A DNA stretch of 8,268 nt from NCBI GenBank assembly GCA_022572825.1, contig JACZVE010000117.1, forward strand, positions 1 through 8,268, read 5' to 3'. Position 1 is the stretch's first letter; each line of letters opens with the position of its first letter. This DNA is from SAR324 cluster bacterium. GTDB lineage: Bacteria > SAR324 > JACQKK01. The position numbers and the translations under genes were made by a program. Shown here in pieces: positions 1 through 7,510 of the stretch. The notes beneath the pieces are model-generated. The model was not told the DNA's origin. It was given only the letters and a program-made list of their open reading frames with translations, and made no database searches.

Positions 1-47
1 GCTGAAACGACAGGTTAAAGTAACAGCTTCAGGCCTTCGCAAAAATC

Positions 48-71
48 AAATCCGCAGCTTCCGCGGATTTT
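48..71. terminator. Terminator-like hairpin in the left flank
   Basis: An 8-bp perfect stem (AAATCCGC at 48-55, GCGGATTT at 63-70) closes a 7-base loop. On the + strand the stem runs into TTTT (68-71). On the - strand it runs into GATTTTTG, because an A-run (41-45) lies just left of it. It could therefore end transcripts from either side, most simply those of a gene left of the window. The T-run is short, so it may be weak. No coding sequence is recognisable in 1-47. Confidence 0.5.
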
Positions 72-112
72 CGGGAATATCCGTTAAGCGGCTCAAGATA
101 TTGATGAATTCT

Positions 113-137
113 CGCATTAGGCGGTGCGCCCAATGCG
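113..137. promoter_or_regulatory. Imperfect palindrome upstream of the folC-like gene
   Basis: CGCATT (113-118) pairs with AATGCG (132-137). After one A/C mismatch, GGC (120-122) pairs with GCC (128-130) around a 5-base loop. No T-run follows, so it is not an intrinsic terminator. It could be a repressor operator or a leader hairpin. Its role is unknown; only the symmetry is seen. Confidence 0.35.
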
Positions 138-204
138 GAACTCAACCTGCTGAAATAAGGTCGTATTATGGAAATTCAGCGTCAACTGCGCAATCGGTGG
201 AAAA

Positions 205-284
205 AATAGGGACGGGATCGCCATTTTTGCCGACGTCTAGGGTTGTGTCCCATTAATCCCGCGCGAATTACGATCAATAGGGAC
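205..284 (+). promoter_or_regulatory. Possible alternative-pairing leader of the folC-like gene
   Basis: The nonamer AATAGGGAC occurs twice, at 205-213 and 276-284. Between them lies GTCCCATT (247-254), which is complementary to both copies apart from one bulged A. The downstream copy contains the AGGGA ribosome site of the next gene, so pairing 247-254 with 276-284 would hide that site, while pairing with 205-213 would free it. The three segments are seen directly. A translational switch is inference, and the transcript start is unknown. If transcription starts after 213 the first pairing does not exist. Confidence 0.25.
279..283 (+). promoter_or_regulatory. Ribosome binding site that decides the folC-like start
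   Basis: AGGGA sits 10 bases before ATG 294. The upstream in-frame TTG at 243 has only TAGGG directly against it, with no spacer, and would add 17 residues unlike any FolC N-terminus. ATG 294 is therefore preferred. Confidence 0.55.
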
Positions 285-293
285 TCGCGTGCG

Positions 294-1751
294 ATGGTCT
301 TCGAATCGCCTGAATACGGCTGCTTTCTTGAACGATTGCAATCCTACGAACGATTCGAGCCTTACCCCCGCAGCCGTGGCGTGGAGAAGCTGGCCGGCGT
401 CAAACAACTGGCGGGCGAGCTCGGCCACCCGGAGCAGGCCTTCCGGGTCGTCCATGTGGCGGGCACGAACGGCAAGGGCATGACGGCCGCCATGATTGCC
501 CGGCTGCTGAAGCGGAGCGGTGCGCCCACGGGGCTGTACACCTCGCCCCACCTCACGGATATCCGCGAACGCATCGTCTTGCGGGGCGAATGGATCTCCG
601 CATCGCTCTTCGCGCGCGCGGGTCATCGTGTGCTGAATCTGGCCGACCCCTTGCGCGAGAGGATCCATTTTTCCTATTTCGACCTGCTGACCCTGATCGC
701 CCTGGAGGCGTTCCGCAGCGACGGCATGGAATGGGCCGTGCTCGAGACCGGTCTCGGCGGCCTGTCCGATGCCACCAACATCTCCCCCAAGGCGCTGTGC
801 GTGATCACGCGCATCGGCATGGACCACATGCACGTGCTGGGCGATACGCTGCAAGCCATCGCGGCCCAGAAGCTGGGCATCGTGCCCCCCGGCGTGCCTA
901 CGGTGCTCGCCGAGCAGCCCCCCGCGCTTGTCCCGTGGATGCGGGCACGGCTGGCCGAGCGGGGCAGTCCGCTAACGCAGGCGGCCGACTTCGGCCTGGT
1001 GCCTTCCCGGCGGCGTTCCGAGCGGCTGCGGGTGCGCTGGCCGGACGGTTCGCGCTTTTCCGTGGCGGCCGACGTGGCGCCCGACGCCTCGCCCGACGGG
1101 CCTGCCAACGTGCCGCCCGACGCGCCGCCCGGACAGCTGACCCCGCCCAAACTGGCCTGCGCGGCCAATGCCCTGGCAGCGGGCGAAGTGTTGCTGGGCG
1201 CCGCCCATGGCGCGGAACGGGCAGCGCGCCTGCGCACCGTGCTGGCCACCCACCTGCCGGGTCGGCTGGAACTTCGCCACCGGCAACGGGTAGCGCAGCA
1301 TGAGGGGCCGCCCCTGGAAACGGTGGTGCTGGATGGCGGCCACAACGCCGAGGCGATGGCGGCCCTCGTGGCCCAATTGCGGGTCTGGCGCATCTCGGAC
1401 TATGCTCTGCTCCTTGCGCTGCAAAGCGACAAGCTGGTGGCGGCACTGCACGAGCCATTGCGGGACCTGCTGAGCGGGGCGGGCAGAATCCTCACCCTGC
1501 CGCCGCAGACTCCGCGCGCCCCCTCCTTCGCGGAACTGGCAGGTTTCCTGCGGCCGCTGCTTCCGCCGCGGGGCCGGGCTGCGCCCATCGAGACCATGGC
1601 CGGGCCGCGCGAGGCGCTGCACGCGCTGGCGGAGCGGCCGGCCCAGCCCGTGGTGCTGGCCGGCTCGTTCTGGATGTTGGGGGACATGATGCGGCTGCTG
1701 GAGGACGATGCTCCGCCCGCCGGCGGGACAGGCGGGGGCGGCTCCCGCTAG
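294..1751 (+). CDS. folC: FolC-type folylpolyglutamate/dihydrofolate synthase, divergent
   Basis: This 485-residue protein has the Mur-ligase fold of FolC, a cytosolic ATP-dependent ligase that adds glutamate to dihydropteroate or to reduced folates. Visible motifs, in order: P-loop GTNGKG (57-62) after HVA; the TSPHL omega loop (83-87), whose Ser is a metal ligand in the family; ETGLGG with Glu151 and DATN (159-162); GMDH with His178, the expected third metal ligand; AAQKLGI with Lys193 at the usually carbamylated lysine; ANALAA opening the C-terminal domain; and LDGGHN (346-351). Length is slightly above the usual 420-450, mainly from a Pro/Asp-rich insert at 261-280. Oddities: the Ser normally following GTNGKG is Met63, and Gln192 replaces the usual Glu before the lysine. 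The usual neighbours accD and dedD are absent, so this may be a second copy or a specialised paralogue. The family is clear; the exact substrate is not. Confidence 0.87.
   Translation: MVFESPEYGCFLERLQSYERFEPYPRSRGVEKLAGVKQLAGELGHPEQAFRVVHVAGTNGKGMTAAMIARLLKRSGAPTGLYTSPHLTDIRERIVLRGEWISASLFARAGHRVLNLADPLRERIHFSYFDLLTLIALEAFRSDGMEWAVLETGLGGLSDATNISPKALCVITRIGMDHMHVLGDTLQAIAAQKLGIVPPGVPTVLAEQPPALVPWMRARLAERGSPLTQAADFGLVPSRRRSERLRVRWPDGSRFSVAADVAPDASPDGPANVPPDAPPGQLTPPKLACAANALAAGEVLLGAAHGAERAARLRTVLATHLPGRLELRHRQRVAQHEGPPLETVVLDGGHNAEAMAALVAQLRVWRISDYALLLALQSDKLVAALHEPLRDLLSGAGRILTLPPQTPRAPSFAELAGFLRPLLPPRGRAAPIETMAGPREALHALAERPAQPVVLAGSFWMLGDMMRLLEDDAPPAGGTGGGGSR
1074..1133 (+). repeat. Degenerate 12-bp tandem repeat inside the folC-like gene
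   Basis: Five 12-bp units lie in frame (1074, 1086, 1098, 1110, 1122) and encode VAPD, ASPD, GPAN, VPPD, APPG (residues 261-280). CGCCCGACG recurs exactly at 1078, 1090 and 1114. The repeat falls at the junction between the ATP-binding and C-terminal domains, where it would form a flexible acidic, proline-rich loop. Unit-by-unit expansion fits the pattern; the third and fifth units have diverged. Confidence 0.7.
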
Positions 1752-1760
1752 CCATTCGCG

Positions 1761-1785
1761 TCGGCAATCCGGGTGCCATTGCCGA
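1761..1785. terminator. Hairpin after the folC-like gene, possible terminator
   Basis: TCGGCAAT (1761-1768) and ATTGCCGA (1778-1785) form a perfect 8-bp stem around a 9-base loop, starting 9 bases past the folC stop codon. No T-run follows, so it is not a classical intrinsic terminator. It may protect a 3' end, attenuate read-through, or bind a protein. Confidence 0.35.
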
Positions 1786-1840
1786 TAGATCGTCTCCAGT
1801 GAAACCGCGCGGTAGAAAAAGTGCCGCTCCCCATAGCCCA

Positions 1841-1846
1841 GGGGAA
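1841..1846 (+). promoter_or_regulatory. Ribosome binding site of the epoxide hydrolase gene
   Basis: GGGGAA lies 5 bases before GTG 1852 and favours that start. An alternative ATG at 1885 has GGAG (1869-1872) at a longer 12-base spacing. It would remove 11 residues that precede the conserved domain. Confidence 0.5.
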
Positions 1847-1851
1847 CTGAT

Positions 1852-3051
1852 GTGGCCGATCATAATTTGGAGCACGCACCCGTGATGGAGCCCTTCCGGA
1901 TCGCCGTCCCCGAGCAGGTGCTCAGCGACCTGAAAGCACGGTTGGCGCGCACCCGCATTTCCGACCCTATCGCCGCCTACGGCTGGCGGCAGGGCACCGA
2001 GCCCGGTTATCTGCGCGAACTGTTGAATTACTGGCACGACGCCTACGATTGGCGGCGCCACGAGGCCGCCCTCAACCGGTTCGACCAGTTTACCGCGGAG
2101 GTTGCAGGCCTGCGGCTGCACTTCATCCAGGCGCGCTCGCCCCATCCCCACGCACGGCCGCTGTTGATCCTGCACGGCTGGCCCGGATCGTTCTACGAGT
2201 TCTACAAGCTGATTCCCCTGCTGACCCATCCCCCGGGCAAAGGGGACGACGCGGCGGTCGCGTTCCACGTGATCGCCCCTTCCCTGCCAGGCTACGGATT
2301 CTCGCAGGCGCCGGACGCGCCCGGGGCAGGACCGCGCCGCATGGCGGCATGGATGCACGCGCTGATGACCACAACGCTGGGCTATTCCCGATTCTACCTG
2401 CAAGGCGGCGACTGGGGCAGCGTGATCGCTTCCTGGCTGGCCTATGACCATGGGGAGGCCGTGGCCGGCCTGCACTTGAACATGGCCGGGTTGCGCCCGC
2501 ACATCGCGGAGGATACGCCGCCTCTGACCGAGGCGGAGCGCTCGTTCCTGGCACAGGCCCGTGCCAAGCGCAGCGAGGACTTCGGCTATCAGGCGATCCA
2601 GGGCACTCGGCCCCAGACGCTTGGCTACGGGCTGAACGATTCACCGGCCGGACTTGCGGCCTGGCTGGTGGAGAAGTTCCGCGACTGGAGCGACTGCGGC
2701 GGCGAGGTCGAGCGCAGCTTCAGCAGGGACGAGCTGTTGACGAACATCATGCTCTATTGGGTGACCGGCTCCATTACCTCCTCCATGCGTCTGTATTACG
2801 AGTTCCGCAAGCAGGGCGACGCGGGGCCGCCGCCGGGCCGGCGCGTGGAGGTGGCCACGGCATTCGCCGATTTTCCCCACGAGATTCTCCGCCCGCCCCG
2901 CTCCTGGCTGGAGCGGGTGTACAACCTGGTGCGCTGGAGCGAGATGCCGAGCGGTGGGCACTTCGCAGCCCTGGAGAAGCCGGAATTGCTGGCGGCCGAC
3001 ATCCGCGCGGCCTTCAGCGAGCCTGACGGGGTTGCCCCGGGAATCCGTTGA
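1852..3051 (+). CDS. Epoxide hydrolase, EHN-domain (microsomal-type) alpha/beta hydrolase
   Basis: This 399-residue enzyme should convert an epoxide to a vicinal diol through a covalent ester intermediate. The EHN lid domain begins at PFRIAVPEQV (14-23), followed by the alpha/beta-hydrolase core. The oxyanion motif HGWPGS is at 108-113. The nucleophile is Asp187 in GGDWGS. The likely epoxide-polarising tyrosines are Tyr246 (GYQAIQGTRP) and Tyr315 (RLYYE). The charge-relay acid is Glu344 (FPHE) and the base is His370 (GGHFAALEKPE). As I recall it, the 26-residue Glu-His spacing equals that of the Asp-His pair in the Aspergillus niger enzyme. All catalytic residues are present. There is no signal peptide or N-terminal membrane anchor, so it is probably cytosolic. 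The start is GTG with a good ribosome site. The thiolase starts 160 bp downstream. The natural substrate cannot be read from the sequence. Confidence 0.92.
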   Translation: MADHNLEHAPVMEPFRIAVPEQVLSDLKARLARTRISDPIAAYGWRQGTEPGYLRELLNYWHDAYDWRRHEAALNRFDQFTAEVAGLRLHFIQARSPHPHARPLLILHGWPGSFYEFYKLIPLLTHPPGKGDDAAVAFHVIAPSLPGYGFSQAPDAPGAGPRRMAAWMHALMTTTLGYSRFYLQGGDWGSVIASWLAYDHGEAVAGLHLNMAGLRPHIAEDTPPLTEAERSFLAQARAKRSEDFGYQAIQGTRPQTLGYGLNDSPAGLAAWLVEKFRDWSDCGGEVERSFSRDELLTNIMLYWVTGSITSSMRLYYEFRKQGDAGPPPGRRVEVATAFADFPHEILRPPRSWLERVYNLVRWSEMPSGGHFAALEKPELLAADIRAAFSEPDGVAPGIR

Positions 3052-3085
3052 AATCCGGGAACGAACATGGGACTTTGGAAGCATA

Positions 3086-3108
3086 GCCCGGCGCCGCCTG
3101 TGCCGGGC
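3086..3108. terminator. GC-rich hairpin between epoxide hydrolase and thiolase genes
   Basis: GCCCGGC (3086-3092) and GCCGGGC (3102-3108) make a perfect all-GC 7-bp stem around a 9-base loop, 34 bases past the epoxide hydrolase stop. It lacks a T-run. It could be a factor-dependent terminator, an mRNA-stabilising hairpin, or part of the thiolase leader. Confidence 0.35.
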
Positions 3109-3211
3109 GGTGACCGGTGTCGGATGATTCCCCTGCCGCCACGATGCAGCGCGGGCCGTTCCCGTTGTCAGCCGTAGGAAGCGCCCGACCGTACCTGCTG
3201 GAGAAGCGATC

Positions 3212-4492
3212 ATGAGAGAAGCCTGGATCCTGGACGCCGTCCGCACGCCCCGGGGCCTCGGAAGGAAAGCCGGCCGTGGAAGGAAAGCCGGCCGTGGAAG
3301 GAAAGGCGCCCCGGACAAACCCGGCGGCGCCCTCAGCGACACCCATCCCCAGGAACTGTTCGCCACCTGTTTGCGTGCATTGGCCGAGCGCACTCCCATC
3401 GATCCCAAGGACGTGGACGACGTCGTGGTGGGCTGCGTGTCCCAGGCCGGCGAACAGGGCGCCTGCATCGCCCGCAACGCCGTGCTGCTGGCCGGTTGGC
3501 CACAGGAGGTAAGCGGCGTGTCGTTGAACCGCTTCTGTGGCTCCGGCCTGCAGGGTGTCAACTTCGCCCTGATGGGTGTGCTCTCCGGACAGCAGGATCT
3601 GATGGTCGGTGGCGGTGTGGAATCCATGTCGCGCCAGCCGATGGGCTCGGACGGTGCCGGCCTGGACGGCCACAACGAGCACCTGCGGGCGCTGCACCCC
3701 ATGGTACCCCAGGGCATCTCCGCGGATCTCATCGCCACGCTGGAGGGATTCACGCGCGACGATCTGGACGCTTTCGCCGTGGAAAGCCAGCGCAAAGCGG
3801 CCGCGGCCATCGCGGAGGACCGCTTCTCCCGCGGCCTTGTGCCGGTGAGGGATCGCGAGGGCAGGCCGGTGTTGGAGCGGGAAGAATACCCGCGGCCGGA
3901 TACCACCGTCGAAGGACTGGCGGGCCTCAAGCCCGCATTCGAGGAGTTGGGTGCCCATGCCCCCTACGACGGGGAAACCTTCGACGAGATGGCGTTGCGT
4001 GTCTATCCGCACGCCAGGCAAATCCGGCACGTCCACCACGCCGGCAACTCCAGCGGCATCGTGGACGGCGCCGCGGCCGTGTTGATCGCCTCGGACACCT
4101 ACGCCCGCGCCCACGGGCTCAAGCCGCGCGCCAGGGTGCGCGCCGTTGCCACGGCCGGGGCCGAGCCGGTGATCATGCTCACGGCACCCGGCCCGGCCAG
4201 CCGCAAGGCGCTGCAAAAGGCCGGGATGACCGTGGAGGACGTGGATCTGTGGGAGATCAACGAGGCCTTCGCCTGCGTGCCCATGAAGACCATGCGCGAG
4301 CTGGAGATCGACCCGGAAAAGGTAAACGTCAACGGCGGCGCCATCGCCCTGGGCCATCCCATCGGAGCTACCGGCGCCATGCTGCTGGGCACGGCGCTGG
4401 ACGAGCTGGAGCGGCGGGATCTGTCCACCGGTCTGGTTACGCTGTGCACCGGCGGCGGCATGGGCATCGCCACGGTATTCGAGCGGATTTGA
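3212..4492 (+). CDS. Acetyl-CoA C-acyltransferase (thiolase)
   Basis: This 426-residue thiolase catalyses thiolytic cleavage of 3-ketoacyl-CoA or the reverse condensation of two acetyl-CoA. The N-terminus REAWILDAVRTPRG is typical. The acyl-accepting Cys109 lies in NRFCGSGLQ. The loop HAGNSSGIVDGAAAV precedes the NEAFA motif (350-354). His382 lies in GGAIALGHPIGATG, and Cys412, the proton-shuttling cysteine, in CTGGGMGIA. The catalytic set is complete. GGAGAAG (3200-3206) ends 5 bases before the ATG and supports the start. The family usually has about 390-400 residues with the first cysteine near 90. The excess comes from a Gly/Arg/Lys repeat at 17-32. No FadB-type partner is in the window. 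Whether it is degradative or biosynthetic cannot be decided; the GNSSG loop resembles degradative FadA-like members. Confidence 0.93.
   Translation: MREAWILDAVRTPRGLGRKAGRGRKAGRGRKGAPDKPGGALSDTHPQELFATCLRALAERTPIDPKDVDDVVVGCVSQAGEQGACIARNAVLLAGWPQEVSGVSLNRFCGSGLQGVNFALMGVLSGQQDLMVGGGVESMSRQPMGSDGAGLDGHNEHLRALHPMVPQGISADLIATLEGFTRDDLDAFAVESQRKAAAAIAEDRFSRGLVPVRDREGRPVLEREEYPRPDTTVEGLAGLKPAFEELGAHAPYDGETFDEMALRVYPHARQIRHVHHAGNSSGIVDGAAAVLIASDTYARAHGLKPRARVRAVATAGAEPVIMLTAPGPASRKALQKAGMTVEDVDLWEINEAFACVPMKTMRELEIDPEKVNVNGGAIALGHPIGATGAMLLGTALDELERRDLSTGLVTLCTGGGMGIATVFERI
3260..3305 (+). repeat. 18-bp tandem repeat, 2.6 copies, inside the thiolase gene
   Basis: The unit GGAAGGAAAGCCGGCCGT occurs identically at 3260-3277 and 3278-3295. 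A third partial copy (10 identical bases) runs from 3296 to 3305. The repeats are in frame and encode GRKAGR, GRKAGR, GRKG (residues 17-32), a strongly basic stretch in a loop where most thiolases have a few residues. Perfect identity between units suggests recent slippage or expansion. The reading frame is preserved for any unit number. Confidence 0.9.
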
Positions 4493-4524
4493 AAGCGATT
4501 CGGGATATCTCTCGCACCATCCTA

Positions 4525-4557
4525 CCCGGCCGCCGGGCGGACAGCGATTCCCGTCCG
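4525..4557. other. Paired palindromes between thiolase and dehydrogenase genes
   Basis: CCCGGC (4525-4530) and GCCGGG (4532-4537) form a near-perfect palindrome. CGGAC (4538-4542) and GTCCG (4553-4557) form a second small hairpin directly after it, and ATG 4584 follows 26 bases later. They may structure the dehydrogenase leader. No T-run or promoter is evident and no function is claimed. Confidence 0.25.
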
Positions 4558-4583
4558 GCCTCTACCTGACGAGAACGGCCCCG

Positions 4584-7499
4584 ATGCTGAACGACCTGTA
4601 CTCCGATCTGCGCAGGCAAATCCAGGGTGAGGTGCGATTCGACAAGCTCACCCGCCAGATTTACAGCACGGACGCGAGCATGTACCAGATCGAGCCGCTG
4701 GGGGTGGTGTATCCCAGGCACGAGGAAGACCTGCACGCGGTGATCGAGGTGGCGGGCAAGCACGCCATGCCGGTGCTCCCCCGCGGCGGAGGCACCTCGC
4801 TGGCCGGCCAATGCGTGGGCCGGGCGGTGATGATGGACCTGTCCACGCACATGAACCAGGTGTTGGACCTCAACGTGGAGCAGGGCTGGGTGAAGGTGCA
4901 GCCGGGAGTGGTACAGGACCAGTTGAATGCCTATCTGGCCCCCTACGGCTACTGGTTCGGGCCCGATACCTCCACCAGCAACCGGGCCACCATCGGAGGC
5001 ATGGCCGGCAACAACTCCTGCGGCGCGCGCTCGATCGTCTATGGCAAAACCGTGGACCACGTGCTCGAAGTCGATGCGATCCTCGCCGACGGATCCCGCG
5101 TCACCATCGGCCAACTCGACCCGGCCGCACTGGACGCCAAGCTGCGTCTCGAGGGCCTGGAGGGCCACATATACCGGGAGGTGTTGCGCATCGCGGAAGA
5201 GAACCGCGAGGAGGTGGAGGCCCGCTTTCCCCGGATATTGCGCCGCGTCTCCGGCTACAACCTGGACGAGCTGCTGAAAGACGGGCCGATCAACCTGGCG
5301 CGGCTGCTGGTGGGCTCCGAGGGCACCCTGGCCGTGTGGAGCGCGCTGAAAGTAAAAATCGTCCCGCTGCCGAAGATGAAGGCGGTGCTGGTGGCGCACT
5401 TCGAGGACATGATCAAGGCGGTGGAGGCGGACGCGCTGATCCTCTCCCACCAGCCCTCGGCGATGGAGCTGATCGACGACACCATCATCTCCGAGGCGGT
5501 CAAATCCCCCGCATTCGCCGGCAGGACCGGCTTTCTGGAGGGGCGGCCCGGCGCGATCATGATCGTGGAGTTCTTCGGCGAACGCCCCGCCGAGCTGACG
5601 GACAAGCTGGATAAGCTGGAGGCCGACCTCAAGCGCCACAAGATGGGCTACGCCCACGTGCGCGCCGTGGAGCCGGACGAGCAGGCGGCGGTGTGGAACC
5701 TGCGCAAGGGCGGGCTGGGTCTGCTGATGGGCCAACGCATCGAGGCCAAGCCGCTGCCCTTCGTGGAGGATACGGCCGTCGATCCGGCCAAGCTGCCCGC
5801 TTACCTCAAGGCTTTCGACGAGATCGTGCGCAGGCACGGCACCAAGGCGGGTTACTACGGTCACGCCTCGGTGGGCTGCATGCACATCCGCCCCTTCATC
5901 GATCTGAAGAAAGCCGGGGAAAAGGAGCGGCTGATGGGCATCTTCAACGAGGTGGCGGACCTGGTGGCGGAACACGGAGGCGCCATCGCCGGGGAGCACG
6001 GTGACGGTCTGGCGCGCTCCTGGCTCATCGAGCGGCTCTTCGGGCCCAAGCTCTATCAGGCATTCCGGGACGTCAAGGCGGCCTTCGATCCCACCAACCT
6101 GATGAATCCGGGCAAGATCGTGGAGGCGCAGCAGCCCATGGAAAACCTGCGCTGGGGCAGGCCGGTCGCGTACGAGCTGGACACGTTCCTGGACTTCAGT
6201 GCCGAAGGCGGATTCTCCTTCGCCGTGGAAATGTGCAACGGCAACGGCCAGTGCCGCAAGCTGGACGCCGGCACGATGTGCCCCTCCTACCAGGCCACAC
6301 GGATGGACCGCGACTCCACCCGCGGCCGCGCCAACGCCCTGCGCGCGGTGATTCAGGGCGACCTGCCGGCCACGGAACTGGCCACCCGGGAGATGTACGA
6401 GGTGATGGAGCTCTGCCTGGAGTGCAAGGCTTGCAAGACCGAGTGCCCCTCTCAGGTGGACATGGCCAAGATGAAGTACGAGTTCCTTTACCAGTACCAG
6501 AAGGTCAACGGCGTGCCGCTGCGCAGCCATCTGTTCGGCAGCATCGACCGCATCAACCGTCTTGGCAGCGCCTTCGCTCCAGTGTCCAACTGGATCGCGG
6601 CCAGCCCGCCCAACCGCTGGCTGCTCTCTCAGCTCGGATTCGCTCCGAAACGCAGGCTGCCGCCGTTCCGCCGTGACCGCTTCAGCCGCTGGTTCCAAAG
6701 GCAGGCGGCGCGCAATATGGGCGGCGGGGCGGGTGACGCGGACGGCCGGCCCGCGGTGGTGCTGTTCAACGATACCTTTACGGAATACAACACCCCCCAC
6801 CTGGGCCGGGACGCCGTGGAGATCCTGGAACGTGCGGGCTACCGGGTGATCGTGCCCGCGGGCAAGTGCTGCGGGCGCCCCATGATCTCCAAGGGTCTGC
6901 TGGAAAAGGGCCGCGCCTACGCCGCACACAACCTGGCCGTCCTCAAGCCCTTCGCGCAAGAAGGCCTGCCCATCGTGGGCATCGAGCCCTCCTGCATCCT
7001 CACGCTGAAGGAGGATTACCCGGCGCTGCTGCCGGGCGCCGACACCGAACGCGTGGTCGGCCAGGTGCAGACGATCGACGAGTTTCTGTTCACGCTGACC
7101 CGGAAAGGGCAACTGCCCTACGCACGGGGGGAGGGCGCGGACTCCGGCGAGGAGCAGTCGCGGCATTTGCGGCATTTCCTGGTGCACGGGCATTGCCACC
7201 AAAAAGCGCTGGTGGGCACGGGGCCCATGCTGGCCGTGCTGCGGGGCATACCGGGCGCCCGCGTCGCTGAGATACCGTCCGGCTGCTGCGGCATGGCCGG
7301 CTCCTTCGGCTACGAGAAGGAGCATTACGAGATTTCCATGAACATCGGCGAGCAGCGTTTGTTCCCCGCCGTGCGCCAGGCCTCCGAGGAAACCGTGATC
7401 GTCGCGGACGGCATCTCCTGCCGCCAGCAGATCGCCCACGGCACCCGGCGCCAGGCCCGCCACCTGGTGGAGGTGGTGGCCGAGGCCCTGCGGGGATAG
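4584..7499 (+). CDS. FAD- and [4Fe-4S]-dependent 2-hydroxyacid dehydrogenase-like protein (YdiJ architecture)
   Basis: This 971-residue protein fuses a GlcD-like flavin dehydrogenase to a GlpC-like iron-sulfur module. The FAD-binding (PCMH-type) domain, about 35-180, has PRGGGTS (66-72) and GPDTSTSNRATIGG (126-139). The FAD-oxidase C-terminal domain, about 215-520, has GHASVGCMHIRP with His427 and His434, and GEHGDG (470-475). Cluster cysteines are 551, 557 and 566 (CP), then 611, 614, 617 and 621 in a CxxCxxCxxxCP motif. Two Cys-rich CCG-type modules follow: Cys762-763 with EPSC (Cys804), and GHCHQKA (Cys871) with Cys901-902 and Cys946. No membrane segment is seen; it is probably cytosolic or peripheral, passing electrons from FAD through clusters to a quinone or carrier. 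E. coli YdiJ, of the same architecture, oxidises D-2-hydroxyglutarate, but the sequence differs enough that lactate, glycolate or other 2-hydroxyacids remain possible. A weak GAGAA lies 8 bases before the ATG. Confidence 0.87.
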   Translation: MLNDLYSDLRRQIQGEVRFDKLTRQIYSTDASMYQIEPLGVVYPRHEEDLHAVIEVAGKHAMPVLPRGGGTSLAGQCVGRAVMMDLSTHMNQVLDLNVEQGWVKVQPGVVQDQLNAYLAPYGYWFGPDTSTSNRATIGGMAGNNSCGARSIVYGKTVDHVLEVDAILADGSRVTIGQLDPAALDAKLRLEGLEGHIYREVLRIAEENREEVEARFPRILRRVSGYNLDELLKDGPINLARLLVGSEGTLAVWSALKVKIVPLPKMKAVLVAHFEDMIKAVEADALILSHQPSAMELIDDTIISEAVKSPAFAGRTGFLEGRPGAIMIVEFFGERPAELTDKLDKLEADLKRHKMGYAHVRAVEPDEQAAVWNLRKGGLGLLMGQRIEAKPLPFVEDTAVDPAKLPAYLKAFDEIVRRHGTKAGYYGHASVGCMHIRPFIDLKKAGEKERLMGIFNEVADLVAEHGGAIAGEHGDGLARSWLIERLFGPKLYQAFRDVKAAFDPTNLMNPGKIVEAQQPMENLRWGRPVAYELDTFLDFSAEGGFSFAVEMCNGNGQCRKLDAGTMCPSYQATRMDRDSTRGRANALRAVIQGDLPATELATREMYEVMELCLECKACKTECPSQVDMAKMKYEFLYQYQKVNGVPLRSHLFGSIDRINRLGSAFAPVSNWIAASPPNRWLLSQLGFAPKRRLPPFRRDRFSRWFQRQAARNMGGGAGDADGRPAVVLFNDTFTEYNTPHLGRDAVEILERAGYRVIVPAGKCCGRPMISKGLLEKGRAYAAHNLAVLKPFAQEGLPIVGIEPSCILTLKEDYPALLPGADTERVVGQVQTIDEFLFTLTRKGQLPYARGEGADSGEEQSRHLRHFLVHGHCHQKALVGTGPMLAVLRGIPGARVAEIPSGCCGMAGSFGYEKEHYEISMNIGEQRLFPAVRQASEETVIVADGISCRQQIAHGTRRQARHLVEVVAEALRG

Positions 7500-7510
7500 G
7501 GGCGGGACAA

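Noticed and set aside
141..169. Possible sigma-70 promoter with a TATTAT -10 box (164-169)
   Set aside because: No acceptable -35 box lies 16-18 bases upstream (CTCAAC at 141-146), so it cannot be supported by eye.
243..293. TTG start of the folC-like gene, 17 codons upstream of the chosen ATG
   Set aside because: No spaced ribosome site precedes it, and the extra residues do not resemble FolC N-termini.
2641..4357. Two long - strand open frames (2641-3930 and 3014-4357) opposite the epoxide hydrolase and thiolase genes
   Set aside because: They are antisense shadows of clearly assigned genes and contain no recognisable domain.
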